Source: Gari tellinella
Taxonomy: Eukaryota > Mollusca > Bivalvia > Cardiida > Psammobiidae
Assembly (NCBI GenBank): GCA_922989275.2
Contig: OV277861.1
Span: 49,639,623-49,703,622 of the forward strand
DNA: 64,000 nucleotides
Direction of reading: 5' to 3'
Of this stretch, positions 10,274 through 21,887 are shown one piece after another. Both the position numbers and the translations under genes were made by a program. The notes below the pieces were generated by a model. That model worked only from the letters and a program-made list of their open reading frames with translations. It searched no databases and was not told where the DNA came from. Position 1 is the first letter of the stretch. Each line of letters opens with the position of its first letter.

Positions 10274-10541
10274 TTTACCAATAATGCTGCCTTTTTATGC
10301 ATTTAATTTATTCCTCCACTGGAGAAAAATAGTCCCAATTTATACAGTCAAGAATATACAATATAAGGAATATTTTCTATATATCCTAGCCTAGCAGAAC
10401 AGTGGTAGCTTAAAGCTTTAAGCAGGTTGAAAGTAAAGCAGGATGCGCCTTGAGCACATTCTGCTTTACTTTCAACCAGATTTATAAAAGGTAGCCATGC
10501 TGTCTTCAAAACTAGAAACAAGCTCTTGGAAAAAGGGTTAA
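10274..10541 (+). mobile_element. MITE-A copy
   Basis: It opens with a diverged end (TTACCAATAATGCTGCCTTT) and closes AGCTCTTGGAAAAAGGGTTAA. The TTTATTCCTCCACTGGAG arm and a core-1 hairpin with a tip deletion are visible. Confidence 0.65.
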
Positions 10542-10997
10542 TCCCGACTCTAAGACTTTGTGATTTGTTTCAAACTTGTATTTGTCAACAGATTACAGAT
10601 CAAAGCCCCAATTATGAGGCATCTGATCTGGATCCAAACTGACCGACACTTGTCTTAGGTCAAGGTCAAGGTCAAAGTTGGTTTGGGAGATAATGGTGGA
10701 TTTGGGGAATGGTCAAATGTTAAAACTATATACCGTAAGTATCCAAGTATATGACTAAGCTGCTAACTCAAATAGGTTGATGCTAGAAGAAACAGTAAAT
10801 TCTGGTTAACCTTGTAGCACCCTGTGACCATGGACAGACATTTAGCAATCAAAATAAATTATAATACTTCTGTATATACAGATACCAGTACCACTTCCTT
10901 TGATTGGGGATTTATAATAGAATAAGAGAGGAAAACAATTCAGAGAAAGAACAAGAGCTGAAATTTGGCTCAAAAGCACCTGATAAAACAGTATAAT
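10542..10997. other. No gene seen
   Basis: AT-rich, with a half core 2 near 10615 (GAGGCATCTGATCTGGATCC). Nothing else is recognised. Confidence 0.4.
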
Positions 10998-11191
10998 CAG
11001 GGCTTCAGATGAGGGGGGAGTTTTCTAAACAAATTCAACATTTTCTCACTTATTTCAGCACCGAACCTTATGGTGTTACTACTCATTAGAATTGTCTCAA
11101 AGAGACAATTCCAATGAATAGTGACACCATAGGGTTTAAAGCAGAAATAAATATTTTAGTTTTTGAAAAACTAGTAGTATCTGGAGCCCTG
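10998..11191. mobile_element. MITE-C copy
   Basis: Runs CAGGGCTTCAGATGAGGGG to TATCTGGAGCCCTG, with a nearly intact core-3 hairpin at about 11086-11120 and the phrase GACACCATAGGGTTTAAAGC. Confidence 0.75.
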
Positions 11192-11538
11192 AGTAATTAC
11201 ACCTGTTGTGAAGGTACAGAATATCTGCAGCTGTCAAGCTATGAAATAGCACACTGCTCATTGACTCCACTAAGAACCATTATTATCACATAATTTGTGG
11301 TCTGGGAGTTGCATAAAGCGATTGTATAAATATCGTAATCCACTAGTGGAATATCGTTTTTTGGGCTCCGGCCCAGCTGCATGTAGCAGGACGCCAAATG
11401 ACGTCATTTACTATGACGTTAACGTAAACAACATAACGTTTCGCGGAAAATCTATATAGCGGAGGGTCTACAAACTACGGATTTAATCAATTTAATAGGT
11501 GCTTAAACTTGTTATGTGATAAATAGAATCTCGCATTC

Positions 11539-11656
11539 GTGCTCATTATTTATCATTTTTAATAAACTTGTTGACTAAAATGAATATGACGCGAGCCAAG
11601 GCTCGCGTCATATTATTTTAGTCAACTCGTTTATTAAAAATGATAAATAATGAGCA
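11539..11656. repeat. 118-bp near-perfect palindrome
   Basis: The arms begin GTGCTCATTATTTATCATTT and close on GCGAGCCAAGGCTCGC. The outer 40 bp pair almost without mismatch. A TGACGTCA palindrome lies about 140 bp upstream (11399-11406). The host element is not identified. Confidence 0.7.
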
Positions 11657-11679
11657 CTCATACAAGATCCTCTATTATA

Positions 11680-11960
11680 CAGTGCTCCCTCTCTACAACG
11701 ACACCCAATGAGAGACAAAGATTGTGTGCATTGTTCTGAAGGATTCGTTATAGAGAAGGAAATTGGCTTACATTTGCAAACAGCTTGAATCCAGATCTGA
11801 TTTGGATTCAAGCTGTTTGTCACTCGTCATAAATCTATTTTCTGTCAAAATGTCCATTATGTCACTTTGAGAAAAACAGCACATGACAGTTTTAAGTAGA
11901 CAATATATTGCATTAATAAAACTATTTGACATATTGTCTTGTTAACTCTTTGAATCATAG
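11680..11960. mobile_element. MITE-D copy, damaged
   Basis: CAGTGCTCCCTCTCTACAAC follows TA at the left. A core-2 remnant (GCTTGAATCCAGATCTGATT) and the inner arm ATTTTCTGTCAAAATGTCCA follow. The right end is not preserved. Confidence 0.55.
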
Positions 11961-11977
11961 TCACGCATATAAGCGTC

Positions 11978-12086
11978 CTTTGCAAACAGTGTAACTGTGA
12001 GGAGTACACTTGTCCTGTGCAAACAGTGAAGACCCAGATCAGAGGGCTCCGAAAGGAGCCCTCTGATCAGGGTCTTCACTGTTTGT
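11978..12086. repeat. Core-2 hairpin with conserved upstream arm
   Basis: The perfect hairpin at 12020-12086 (CAAACAGTGAAGACCCAGAT and inverse) is preceded by GCAAACAGTGTAACTGTGAG and TACACTTGTCC. The same upstream phrase precedes the 20665 hairpin, so the unit is longer than the hairpin alone. Confidence 0.6.
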
Positions 12087-12499
12087 CTTAATGCCAAACA
12101 TTGACAAAAACAACACTTAAAAGTCAGAAATGGACTAGACTAGAATGGAAACTGGAATTGTCCATTTAAAGTTTCAGGGAGGAAAGAATTAAGGGAACAT
12201 TGGCAAGGACTGTTGTAAGGAGTGAGTAGTTGTTGGGAGGGCCGTTATAGGGAGGGAGCACTGTATGCAACACCTTGAATAAACTCTTTGCATTCTAGGT
12301 AATATTGTTTTTTTTGTCTGCAAAATTTGTTTTCTGCTACTGCATAAAATTAAATTCTCATCAGGGCCCCCTCTGATCAAGGTATACACTGTTTGTTTTC
12401 ATTTTAAATACTGTTTGCAAAAATCTCTCAAAAATAATATCAAATAACTAGTCATTTCTAAATTAGTGAAATATTTACAACCATTTGAAAAATAAAATA

Positions 12500-12692
12500 C
12501 AGTCGAACTTCGATATCTCGAACTTGCTTAACTAAAACTATTCGATAGTTCGACTCATGAACTGCATTATTTCATGCTCGGTAAGGTCGAACATACCCAT
12601 ATTTCAAAGTTAAAACGAGGCTTAGCCATGTTTTAACTTTGAAATATGGGTATGTTCGATTAAACCGAGTTCGAGATATCGAAGTTCGACTG
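12500..12692. mobile_element. MITE-F, TA-flanked, intact
   Basis: CAGTCGAACTTCGATATCTC is matched by its inverse at the right end, and TA flanks both sides. The inner arms (AACATACCCATATTTCAAAG and inverse) make most of the element one long hairpin. This is typical of Tc1/mariner-derived MITEs. A second copy lies at 48752-48948. Confidence 0.8.
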
Positions 12693-12694
12693 TA

Positions 12695-13562
12695 CATGTA
12701 ATATCTATGGGTTTACCCTCTGCATATTATTAATACTTTTTGAAAACGGTGTAGACCCTGATAAGACAGCTCCTTTAGTCTGATTGGGGTCTTAACTGTT
12801 TTCATATAGGATCTGTCTGACATGAGTTTGCACTCTTTCACAGTGATGTTTTGTTATTGTATTATAGCCAAAAGTAATAGTTCAGATGATAAATGTTCAT
12901 AGTGGGAGGAGCTCTATAAATATATATGAGCTGTGCCATGACAGAACCTGCCTAATTGCATCACAAACAAGGTAGATCAAGGCCAGCCAACACGTCATAG
13001 ATGCGGCGGCTGCATGCATTGATCTACTCTGTTTGGCACTCACAATCATCTAAAGCATTGTATTTAGCAGTATTATATACAGTATTTTGGAGTATAGAAC
13101 AAACTCAGTTGCAGAGCCTGGGGTGAGAATGGTGCTTGGTCTGTATACGGTAATATTGCATTATGCAATAAGGCAGGTTTTGTCATGACATGGCTCACAT
13201 TCAGTATGATAAGGGTTACAGTGTTATTATTACTACATTACAATTATGATGACAAATTTTTAAAAGACTCATAGATCTGTTTTCTAATGGATGGATGAGT
13301 TGGGTTTTTTGCGGCACTGCTTCACAAAATAATTTCATATAGCACTGCTGGATGATAAGGGGTGATAAAACGAGATGATGATCATTATTTTCAGGAAGAT
13401 GATTTTGGCTTATCTCATTTGTTGCAAGGCACCACATGGGATCGAAGCCATCGACCTGCCTTCCATTTAGTTCTTGGCAGAGGGGATAATCTCAGTCTAA
13501 TAAACAGAAATAATTCCCTATGACAATTAAGCTCCAACACAACCAAAAGGTAGGAATGTCTC
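12695..13562. other. No gene seen
   Basis: It contains a weak core-2 variant at about 12738-12800 (GTGTAGACCCTGATAAGACA..GGGGTCTTAACTG) and an imperfect GTAGATCAA..TTGATCTAC inverted repeat at 12972-13026. Otherwise unrecognised AT-rich DNA; short open frames look random. Confidence 0.4.
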
Positions 13563-13808
13563 TTAACCCATTCCCCCATAAATACACCTTTTTAATTACG
13601 CCTCTTATTTACTCCTCCACGGAAGATTATAGTTCCACTTTAAACAGTTATGACTATGATCCATAAGAAATATTTTTTATATCTTAGTAGATTGCAGATT
13701 AAAACAGGCTGAAAGTAAAGCAGAATGCACCTTGAGGCGCATTCTGCTTTACTTTCAACCTGTTTTAAGTAGTAACCTATCTCCAAAACTAGAAACATGC
13801 AATGGGTA
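13563..13808 (+). mobile_element. MITE-A copy
   Basis: TTAACCCATTCCCCCATAAA opens the element. The core-1 hairpin at about 13704-13768 is nearly perfect. The right end is cut after GAAACATGCAATGGGT. Confidence 0.7.
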
Positions 13809-13904
13809 TGCTGTTTTCTGAAGTACATTTTTCAATGTCATATAGATAGCTAGTTTACATTGATAATTGAGGGGTTTGTTCCAAAAGTATTGGAAAGTAA
13901 CTGA

Positions 13905-14270
13905 CAAACAGTTCAGACATAGATCAGATGGCTCCTTCAGGAGCCTTCTAATCTAGGTATACACTGTTTACAATGATGTATCAGGGGGCAAAATAAGATC
14001 TCGGGGGAGGAAACAGAACTAATCAACATTTTCTCGCTTGTTTCAGCATCAAATCCTATTGTGTGACTTCTTATTAGAATTGTTTTATAGAAGCGATTTT
14101 AATGAGTATAGTGACACACATAGGGTTTAATGATTTTAGATTTTAAAAAACTTCCCTTATATGGAGCTTGACTGTTTTCCCCAAAAAATTGTGAAGTAAT
14201 TGACAAACAGTGCAGACACTGATATTCAGAGAGCTCCTTCGGGAACCTTCTTATCTAGGTCTACACAGCT
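13905..14270. mobile_element. Two core-2 hairpins flanking a MITE-C
   Basis: Core-2 variants (CAAACAGTTCAGACATAGAT; CAAACAGTGCAGACACTGAT) lie at about 13905-13970 and 14203-14270. Between them (about 13988-14172) is a decayed MITE-C with GAGAACGAA-type divergence in its core (AGAATTGTTTTATAGAAGCGATTTTAAT). Confidence 0.55.
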
Positions 14271-14619
14271 TGCAAATGATGTATGTACTCAATTTCCACC
14301 AGAGCAAGGGTTTAGTGTTACCTACCTTGAAAGCACTCTTTGCAATTTTTTTCTCGTGAAACTTTAGTTGGATGTGACTTGGACCTGAAAAAAGTTAAGA
14401 TCCATTAGATAGATACAGAACAATGGCTTAAAACCCAACTGAATTATTTATATGTAAAGAGAGCTACAGTCAAACTTGTGTTAGGAAACTAATGATTGAA
14501 GATGTATGGTGCATCATCTTTAAACACCGGAGCCAGGTGAGAGCTTAATGCTGGGCAAATATAGGAGCCTTCTGCATGACTTTTCCCCTGCATTAAGCTG
14601 CCACCTGTCATGATTACAA

Positions 14620-15384
14620 CAAGAGCCCCATTGGGCATATTTCGCTCACCTGAGAATAGTTGACAAAATGGAGATAATGATTTATGTCCAGTACAGGGTC
14701 ATTTTTTACCCAAGGGGCATAATTTGAACAATCTTGATAGAGGGCCTGTAAATGATGCTATGTGCCAAATATCTTAGATCAGGGTAGTAGGGTTTTAGAC
14801 AAGAAGATTTTTTTAAGTTTCCATTGAAAAAAATCTATTTTTAGCTCCTGTGACCTACATATGCTACAGACTGAAATCATTTGAACAAAATTGGTAAAGG
14901 ACATCTAGAAGTGTCACTATGCCGAATATCAAAGCTCTGGCCATATAAGTTTCAGAGGAGAAGACATTTGAAATTTTCACTATATAACTCTATGTAAAAC
15001 TGTGACCCCCGGGGCAGGGCCAATTTTGACCCCAGGGGCATAATTTGAACAAACTTGATAGAGGACCTGTAGGTGATGCTATGTGCCAAATATCTAAGCT
15101 CTGGCCCTTGCAGTTTTTGACAAGAAGATTTTTTAAGATGTCCTTATTTTTTCACTTTGGTTGCCATGGCAACCAGAGTTCAGCATTGTTTTTGATTCTT
15201 TGAACAAATTTGAAAGAGCTTGACCCAAGGAACATTTCTGTAAAGTTTGGTTGAATTCTGTCAAGCGGTATAGGAGGAGATGTCATTTGAAGCAATTGTT
15301 AACGACGACGGACGACGCACGATTGACGCCGGACACAGGGCCATCCCAATAGCTCACCTTGAGCCTTTTGCTCAGGTGAGCTAA
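14620..15384 (+). repeat. R1 interspersed repeat, complete
   Basis: It opens CAAGAGCCCCATTGGGCATA and TTCGCTCACCTGAGAATAG and closes CTTTTGCTCAGGTGAGCTAA, an inverted terminal pair. Internal landmarks are GACCCCAGGGGCATAATTTG, CCAAATATCTAAGCTCTGG, GTTGCCATGGCAACCAGAGT and a GACGACGGACGACG run near the right end. No ORF. The superfamily is not assigned. Confidence 0.7.
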
Positions 15385-15584
15385 CAAATAATGTACTGTC
15401 TTTTAGAGGTTGTTTAACATAGGTTTGACAATATATATACCTATCTTCTCATTCCAGGCCAAGCTGGCTCCCACAACTGTTCTTTTAACTTGCTTTCTGC
15501 ATTAATGTTTTTATCGATGTTCAATAACTTAAAATTATGCAAAGTATGCTGTCTGTATATAATTAACTACCGGTATTCCATTTC

Positions 15585-15835
15585 CAAGTTGCCCAATGGT
15601 AAAACATTGGACTACAGTACCAGGGGCCGTGAGTTCGATCCTCCGCCGGACCAGCGGACTGACTAGATTTTTTCTGAATCCCCAATGATGTACAGGAATG
15701 TTCTTGAGCAAGATATGTACCACACACCAAAGGGTTAAAATGGGTACCTGTGAAGGGTCTGAGCTGGTACTGCGGCTGCATTTGATTGCGACATATGTTA
15801 GCAGTGCTCAATAATGCAGGCAAGATGGCTCAATG
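15585..15835 (+). repeat. tRNA-derived SINE
   Basis: TTGCCCAATGGTAAAAC resembles a Pol III A box and GAGTTCGATCC a B box, about 40 bp apart, followed by CCGCCGGACC. A related head occurs at about 50708. The acceptor stem cannot be paired, so this is not a functional tRNA gene. The downstream SINE body is of uncertain length. Confidence 0.6.
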
Positions 15836-16162
15836 ATCAAGGGGAGTAAATGTACAGTCGGCTGAGCCGTCGTTTGGACTGAAAGTAGACTATAACTTGG
15901 AATATTTTTGAATTATTCATTTTTGATAATTGACCACATTCCATTGATGTTTAAGGCAGATATAATTGACCACATGTCATTGATGTTTCAAGGCAGATAT
16001 TAGACATTATTTAAAATTAAAACATATAAATGTAGACCTTCATCAGAAGGCTCCTTCAGAATGTTACATTTTTCTGATTCCTTACAAGCAAGACTTAACT
16101 CTCTCCTCCCTGAAACTTCAAATAGAAATTACAGTTTCCATAATTATTAGTCTGGTACATTG

Positions 16163-17473
16163 CCCCTGCGAAACTTTGTTCTGGAGTCTAGAACAATTCT
16201 AGAACTGTTCTGGAACTTTTTTCAAAGTTCTAGAACTGTTCTGTAACTGTTCCAAGTGAAAGTTCCAGAACAATTGTTCTACAACTGTTCCAGAACATTT
16301 TGTGGAACAGTTCTAGAACAGTCTCAAGACATTATTTGTTCTACATTTGTTCTGGAACAGTTCCGGAGTGTTTTCAGAACTTGAAATGGGATTCAAATGT
16401 TCTAGATGTGTTCATGTACATTTTGTAGAACAGTTTCAGAACTTATTGTTATTCTGCATGTGTTCTGGAACAGTTCTGGATCTGTTTCAGAACTTGTAAG
16501 TTTCACAAACAAGTGAATATTATACATACATTAAAGACTCCAAACCAGTTTAACAGGTTCATGGTAAGTCACATAATACATTTAATACAATGTTATCATG
16601 AGTTTAATATAGTTTAGATATTTATATTACACAACCAAAACCATGTGGTACCCCACCCACTAGTAGTTTACTATGACATAAGTATTGCACACAATTTTTA
16701 TGCATTTGCAAGCAGAGTACTTGCCAGTTTAGGAACATAAATACAGTTGTTACATGAAATTGTTAGTTTTTTAACAGAAAAGCAACACCAAAGACTATTC
16801 ATGATGGTGAGGTAAAAACTGCCCTAATATGCATCTACATTTTCAAAGACCGCATAACATTATAAGGTCTGACTGTATCTTTTGTGAAGTCAAATATCGG
16901 AGGAATAAAAGCCAACTGTATTAGACTGAAGCTTGATTGGAGTTAATGTTGATGAGGTACTGCAGTTTGAAGTGAACAATACAGAAAATACTGAATTTCA
17001 GAACAGTAACCCTGTTCCAGAACAATACTAGAACTATTCTAGAACTATTCTAGAACCATTCTAGAACTCATATTCTAGAACCGTTCTAGAACTGTTCCAG
17101 AAACATTTTGTCTCATTTAACATTTCTGAAACTGTTCTGGAACCTATGAAGGACAGTTCTAGAACACCTGCTCTAGAACTATTCTGGAACTATTGTTCTA
17201 GAACTATTCTGGAACTATTGTTCTAGAACCATTCTAGAACTCATATTCTAGAACTTATCTGGAACTATTGTTCTAGAACTTATCTGGAACTATTGTTCTA
17301 GAACCGTTCTAGAACTCATAGTTCTAGAACTATTACAGAAATATTTTGTCTCATTTAACATTTCTGAAACTGTTCTGGAACTATTCTGGAACCTTTGAAG
17401 GACAGTTCTAGAACACCTGTTCCAGAACAATACTAGAACTATTCCAGAACTGTTCTAGAAATTTTCGCAGGGG
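16163..17473. mobile_element. 1.3-kb TIR element with dense GTTCTAGAAC subterminal repeats
   Basis: CCCCTGCGAAACTTTGTTCT at the left is mirrored by AGAAATTTTCGCAGGGG at the right. Inside each end lies a tract (about 16179-16500 and 16985-17465) packed with 10-bp palindromic variants of GTTCTAGAAC and GTTCTGGAAC, in both orientations and spaced by a few bases. The middle (about 16505-16985) is ordinary AT-rich DNA with no ORF. Dense short subterminal repeats are how hAT and CACTA transposases recognise their ends; applying that here is inference. No clear target duplication was found. Confidence 0.7.
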
Positions 17474-17787
17474 TGGTGACCTTTAATCCATTTAAGCCTA
17501 CGCTAACGAAGTGTCTATTCAAGGGACAGGCAAAGAGTGCAGACCTTGATATTATGTTACATTATGTGCATCTCATCAGGGTCTGCACTCGTGTTTGGTG
17601 TTGCATATGAAATGTTTTGTTGTATGGACTAACATTGCAGTCTTCTTGGATCACCGTAGTTTATAATGAAATAATCCTACAAGCACATTGGGAGAGTTTA
17701 TTGCAATATCCAAGAATAAATTTGTAAAAGGTTGTTTTTGTCAATGTATTGCAAAATGACAAACAGTGCAGACTCTCAGATCAGAGG

Positions 17788-17980
17788 CAGGGCTCCAGAT
17801 AAGAGGTAGTTATTTCAACAAATCAAACATTTTCTCACTAATTTCAGCACCAAATCCTATGGTGTTACTACTCATTAGAATCGTCTCTTCGAGACGATTC
17901 TAATGAGTAGTGACACCATAGGGTTTAATTCAGAAATAAAGATTTTAGTTTTTGAAAAACTACCCTTATCTGGAGCTCTG
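17788..17980. mobile_element. MITE-C, intact
   Basis: CAGGGCTCCAGATAAGAGGT to CTTATCTGGAGCTCTG, with a perfect core-3 hairpin (about 17867-17912) tipped TCTCTTCGAGA. Confidence 0.8.
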
Positions 17981-18330
17981 AGAGGGCCTCTTTAGGCACA
18001 AAATATGTATAGCTGCATGTTCCAGGTGAGACATTGACAGGTACATTTCATCCAATCAAGATCCAAATACTTAAAGAATTATGCAAAGGTAAACAATTCT
18101 TCATTTTGTTTATAGAAAAATTGCTATCACATTTCATTGTGAAATAAAATATTAAATCTATACCATTAAAATTAAAATGTGTGGCCCATTAGAAGATCAT
18201 GTACAATGTACAGGTGGTAGCATAAAGCAAGATTATACAGTACAGCAGTACGGTTCAACCATCATATAGGATCCTTCTGCTTGAATTTCATCTTGCTCTA
18301 AGCAGACACATGCCTTGCATGAACACAACT

Positions 18331-18573
18331 GGGGCCCGTTTCATAAAACTTCGTACGACAAATGTTGTCGTAAGTCGGGTTATAAAAGTCTCAATTATTA
18401 TTTATTTCTCCATCTAATCCTGTCTTGTGACATCTCTTTGGAATCGTCTTGAAAAGACGATTCCAAAGAGATGTCACAAGACAGGATTAGATAGAGAAAT
18501 CAGAAATTCAATGTATTTTAAAGTTTTGACTTACGAACGTTTTTGTCCTACGAAGTTTTATGAAACGTGCCCC
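18331..18573. mobile_element. MITE-G, intact
   Basis: GGGGCCCGTTTCATAAAACT is mirrored by AGTTTTATGAAACGTGCCCC. Inside the left arm is TACGACAAATGTTGTCGTAA. The core is a long hairpin at about 18414-18492: ATCCTGTCTTGTGACATCTC, then GGAATCGTCTTGAAAAGACG. The inner part is the core-3 motif also found in MITE-C. Confidence 0.8.
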
Positions 18574-18612
18574 TGGATATTATATGTACATTGAGCTATG
18601 CAGGAAATAAAA

Positions 18613-18832
18613 TTAACTCTTTGCATGCTGGGTAATTTTTTCGTCTCCAACAATATTATTGCAGTCTGTTACTGTTCTAAAAAAAGTATTTTCAAAATAT
18701 CTTTTCAAAACAGGGTCAGAGTGTCGAACAGTTCGGATCCTGATGAGACCCCTCATTACACCAGGATCCAAACTGTTTGCAAAGGCAATCAAATGTGGCA
18801 CATGTATCCACCGCTAGCATGCAAAGAGTAAA
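18613..18832 (+). mobile_element. MITE-B, nearly intact
   Basis: It begins TTAACTCTTTGCATGCTGGG and ends ACCGCTAGCATGCAAAGAGTA. The left arm CAGGGTCAGAGTGTC leads into a shortened core 2 (CAGTTCGGATCCTGATGAGA). Short open frames on both strands here are read through the repeat. Confidence 0.75.
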
Positions 18833-19063
18833 GTGGTAATCACAATGACACAAGTCTAAGAGTGCTAAAAAGTCAAACCTTAAAATAACTTTATTGTGTC
18901 CCAAATGACTTAAAGTATTATTCCACATGATTATCACTGGGAAATGATATTCTAATAATCTAAACATCCGTACAGTCATTCCTAACTTGACTGAGATCAG
19001 AAGTTGCATACATACTCTAGCAGTATAGGCCACTAACTAGACAAAGCGCCAAGCAGAGAGCTC

Positions 19064-19255
19064 CAGGGCTCCAGATAAGAGGGAGTATTCTGCACAAATC
19101 CAACATTTTCTCACTCATACAGCACAAAATCCTATGGTGTTACTACTCATTGGAATCGTCTCTTCGAGACGATTCCAATGAGTAGTGACACCATAGGGTT
19201 TAAAGCAGAAATAAAGGTTTTAGGTTTTGAAATACTCCCCTTATCTGGAGCCCTG
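19064..19255. mobile_element. MITE-C with GAGCTC target duplication
   Basis: CAGGGCTCCAGATAAGAGGG to TTATCTGGAGCCCTG, flanked on both sides by GAGCTC (19058-19063 and 19256-19261). The core-3 hairpin is perfect. Confidence 0.85.
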
Positions 19256-19603
19256 GAGCTCCTTGTGCAGCTTTCTGTTTTGCTGTAACATATCAGGCCT
19301 GCATTAAGCCTAGTGAGATCTTCATATTTCTTCATTAAATGGCCGATTGACACAATTTAGCCTGTACTTCAATAATCAATGCATGCGTCACAGGGACTAT
19401 TAACTCTTTGCTAAGGACAAAATAATTATGATTAATTACCAGTTTGCTAACAGTTTGGATCCAAATTAAATGCTATAAGTAACTCAGTGTCTCAACAGTA
19501 ATCAAACTGTTTGACATACTGACCCTATTTGGAAATCAAATTCTAGAAAATTAAAGTTCTAAAACAGCTAGTAGCAGATGGCAATTGTTGCAGATGCCAA
19601 TAT

Positions 19604-19796
19604 CAGGGCTCCAGATAAGAGGGGGTAACCTGTACAAATCCAACGTTTTCTTTCTTATTTTAGTACCAAAACCTATGCTGTTACTACTCATTAGAATCGT
19701 CTCAAAGAGACGATTCTAACGAGTAGTGACACCATAGGGTTTAATACAGAAATAAAGATTTTAGTTTTTGAAATACTCCCCTTATCTGGAGCTCTG
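19604..19796. mobile_element. MITE-C with CAATAT target duplication
   Basis: Same ends and core 3 as its neighbour at 19064, flanked by CAATAT at 19598-19603 and 19797-19802. Two independent copies thus agree on a 6-bp duplication. Confidence 0.85.
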
Positions 19797-19887
19797 CAAT
19801 ATTATGTAACATTCAAAGAGTTAAAGAGTTAACTCAACTCTTCATAACAGTTTCTGAATCAGATATAAAAATCCATATTAGTACAGT

Positions 19888-20104
19888 CAAACATATCTAT
19901 TACGGCCACTAAAACAAAGGCTGTCTGATTGAATAAAAGACATGTTACAGCTTAAAGCAAGGTGACAATAAAACAGAAAGCTCCTTCAGGAGCTTTTTGT
20001 TTAAATGTCAACTTGTTTTAAGCCATCATCTGTTGACTGTTGTAAACATTTGACAATTTTAAAATACATTTTTTAAGTGGTTATAATAACGGGGCTTTAC
20101 TGTA
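19888..20104. mobile_element. MITE-E copy, TA-flanked
   Basis: CAGTCAAACATATCTATTAC at the left pairs imperfectly with GTGGTTATAATAACGGGGCT..TACTG at the right, near TA. The centre is a core-1 variant (CAGCTTAAAGCAAGGTGACA ... AGCTCCTTCAGGAGCT). Confidence 0.55.
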
Positions 20105-20276
20105 CCGTATAAAACTTACAGTCATCCGATTACCCACAACAATACTCTCTCTTTTAAAGACAGTCAGATAACTTCCTTAAATGCCTAAAAGCTTTCTGCA
20201 TTACCATTGTCCTGCATTAAGCAACAATTTTTATGTAAGGCTAACGTCATGTTTATTTCAGCTTATTTCAGCGGCC

Positions 20277-20528
20277 ACTGTACAGAGGTTTTACTGTCAC
20301 CAATTAACTGTTGGTGGGAGGATAAACCTAACTCACCCACAGAACATACAGTAAATCAGTTACAACCAATAAAACAAATTGATTGTATAAATGAAAGATG
20401 ACAGCTTAAGGCAAGGTGACAGTAAAACACTTGCTGTCACCTTGCTTTTTATAAATAAGCAGTCACATGTCTTAAACACCTTATATTTAACACAATTCAG
20501 TGGTCATAATACAGAGGTTTTACTGTAA
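20277..20528. mobile_element. MITE-E material, one or two overlapping copies
   Basis: TGTACAGAGGTTTTACTGTC at the left and CATAATACAGAGGTTTTACTG at the right are both right-type ends. Between them lies a short core-1 centre (GCTTAAGGCAAGGTGACAGT). Confidence 0.45.
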
Positions 20529-20615
20529 ATCCCCTCAGACCTAATGCAGTTTCTCTAATCAACATCACTGTCTGGAACTTTAACACTTTTAACACTAGCA
20601 AGTAGTATTATTACA

Positions 20616-20730
20616 ACTCATCAATGGCAAACAGTGTACATGTGAAGAATACACTTGTCCTTTGCAAACAGCACAGACCCTGATCAGAGGGCTCCTGTAG
20701 GAGCCCTCTGATCAGGGTCTGCACTGTTTG
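20616..20730. repeat. Core-2 hairpin with conserved upstream arm
   Basis: The perfect hairpin at 20665-20730 (CAAACAGCACAGACCCTGAT and inverse) is tipped GGCTCCTGTAGGAGCC. Upstream GCAAACAGTGTACATGTGAA repeats the arrangement at 11978-12086. Confidence 0.65.
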
Positions 20731-21887
20731 TTATTTTGATTTGTTTTATACAAAACAGATCTGTACTTATAGACAAAATTGGACTCAACATAATTTGAAA
20801 CTCGAAATATCCATTAAAATGTTCAGGGATGAATAATTAAGAAACACATGTGCCCATCTATAACCTTATTAGCCACATATTGCACTCTTTTGTAATGAAC
20901 TAAAAAGATATATTTATGGAGTAATGGATTGAATTCTGAATGAATGCTTACTCAAACTACACTGAATGGAATTGTTTAGTTAGATGTTTAACATGGGATT
21001 TCACATAGACAATATTCAACATTTTGTGTAAGTCTGGAAAGCAATATGAAAGACGCGCTGAATCAACCTAAATCAACCCTTGTTCTACACCCGAACGTCT
21101 CCATAACAATACTAGAACAATACCTACTACTATATTTAGCACAAAGTCACGTGATTGTTCATACTTAATTTTGAGTACCTTAGGAGCTCTGTTTTTGTAC
21201 TTAAACTTTATAACCCTGAAGAAGACTATTGAATAGTTGAAAACCTTAGGTTTAAACATTAAAGTTTAAAAAATCTGAAGGGATCGTTCGTTCTACTTAC
21301 TCTTCCGCTGTTTACAGCAGAAAATAAAGTAAGGCACATAGCAGGTTAAGAGATCAAATTGCAGATATCAATTGAAACAGTAAAATGTTGGTTTTCGAAT
21401 TTATTTGTTAAAATTTTTATTTTTTCAATGCAAAGGGAGATAATTTGAAAAATGCTTTTTTCAACGGACAATTGTACACACCAATTAAGTGATTCTCTAA
21501 AACTGTAACTTTTTGTAGCTTGTAAATCTTTCAACATTATCTCTAACTTTCATGAGAAAAACATTACTTCAATCTCATTTATGACTTGTAAAGCAGTTAC
21601 AATAAAAGAAGACTTACCTCCCTTCATACAATGATGAAAAACACCTTACACTCCTATAGGAGCCCTCTGATCTGGGTCTACACTGTTTGCAAATATAAAG
21701 ATTATACTTTCAACAGGTCCATGCTGTTTTCGTTAATGTTGGCAATGTGAGCTCACGTTTCCTATGGTTAAATAGGCTTATAAATGTCAGGAGTTGATCA
21801 GGACCTTAATTAGTCTTAATTAACTTTCATTTATGTTAGGAGTTCTAGATGTTTATTTTACAGACAGAACTTGATTATTACTGACCT
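20731..21887. other. No gene seen
   Basis: AT-rich DNA. Around 20898-20935 a MITE-A end fragment (ATATTTATGGAGTAATGGATTG) and around 21655-21690 a core-2 half (GCCCTCTGATCTGGGTCTAC) are visible. The minus-strand open frames at 21068-21259 and 21346-21537 show no domain or composition that I recognise. Confidence 0.4.

Noticed and set aside
18598..19033. Open frames on both strands around 18.6-19.0 kb
   Set aside because: Mostly inside MITE-B; the palindromic core makes both strands open.
4041..20730. Regularly recurring palindromes as a CRISPR-like array
   Set aside because: Copies are dispersed, in both orientations, inside MITEs with terminal repeats; there is no spacer regularity and the context is eukaryotic.
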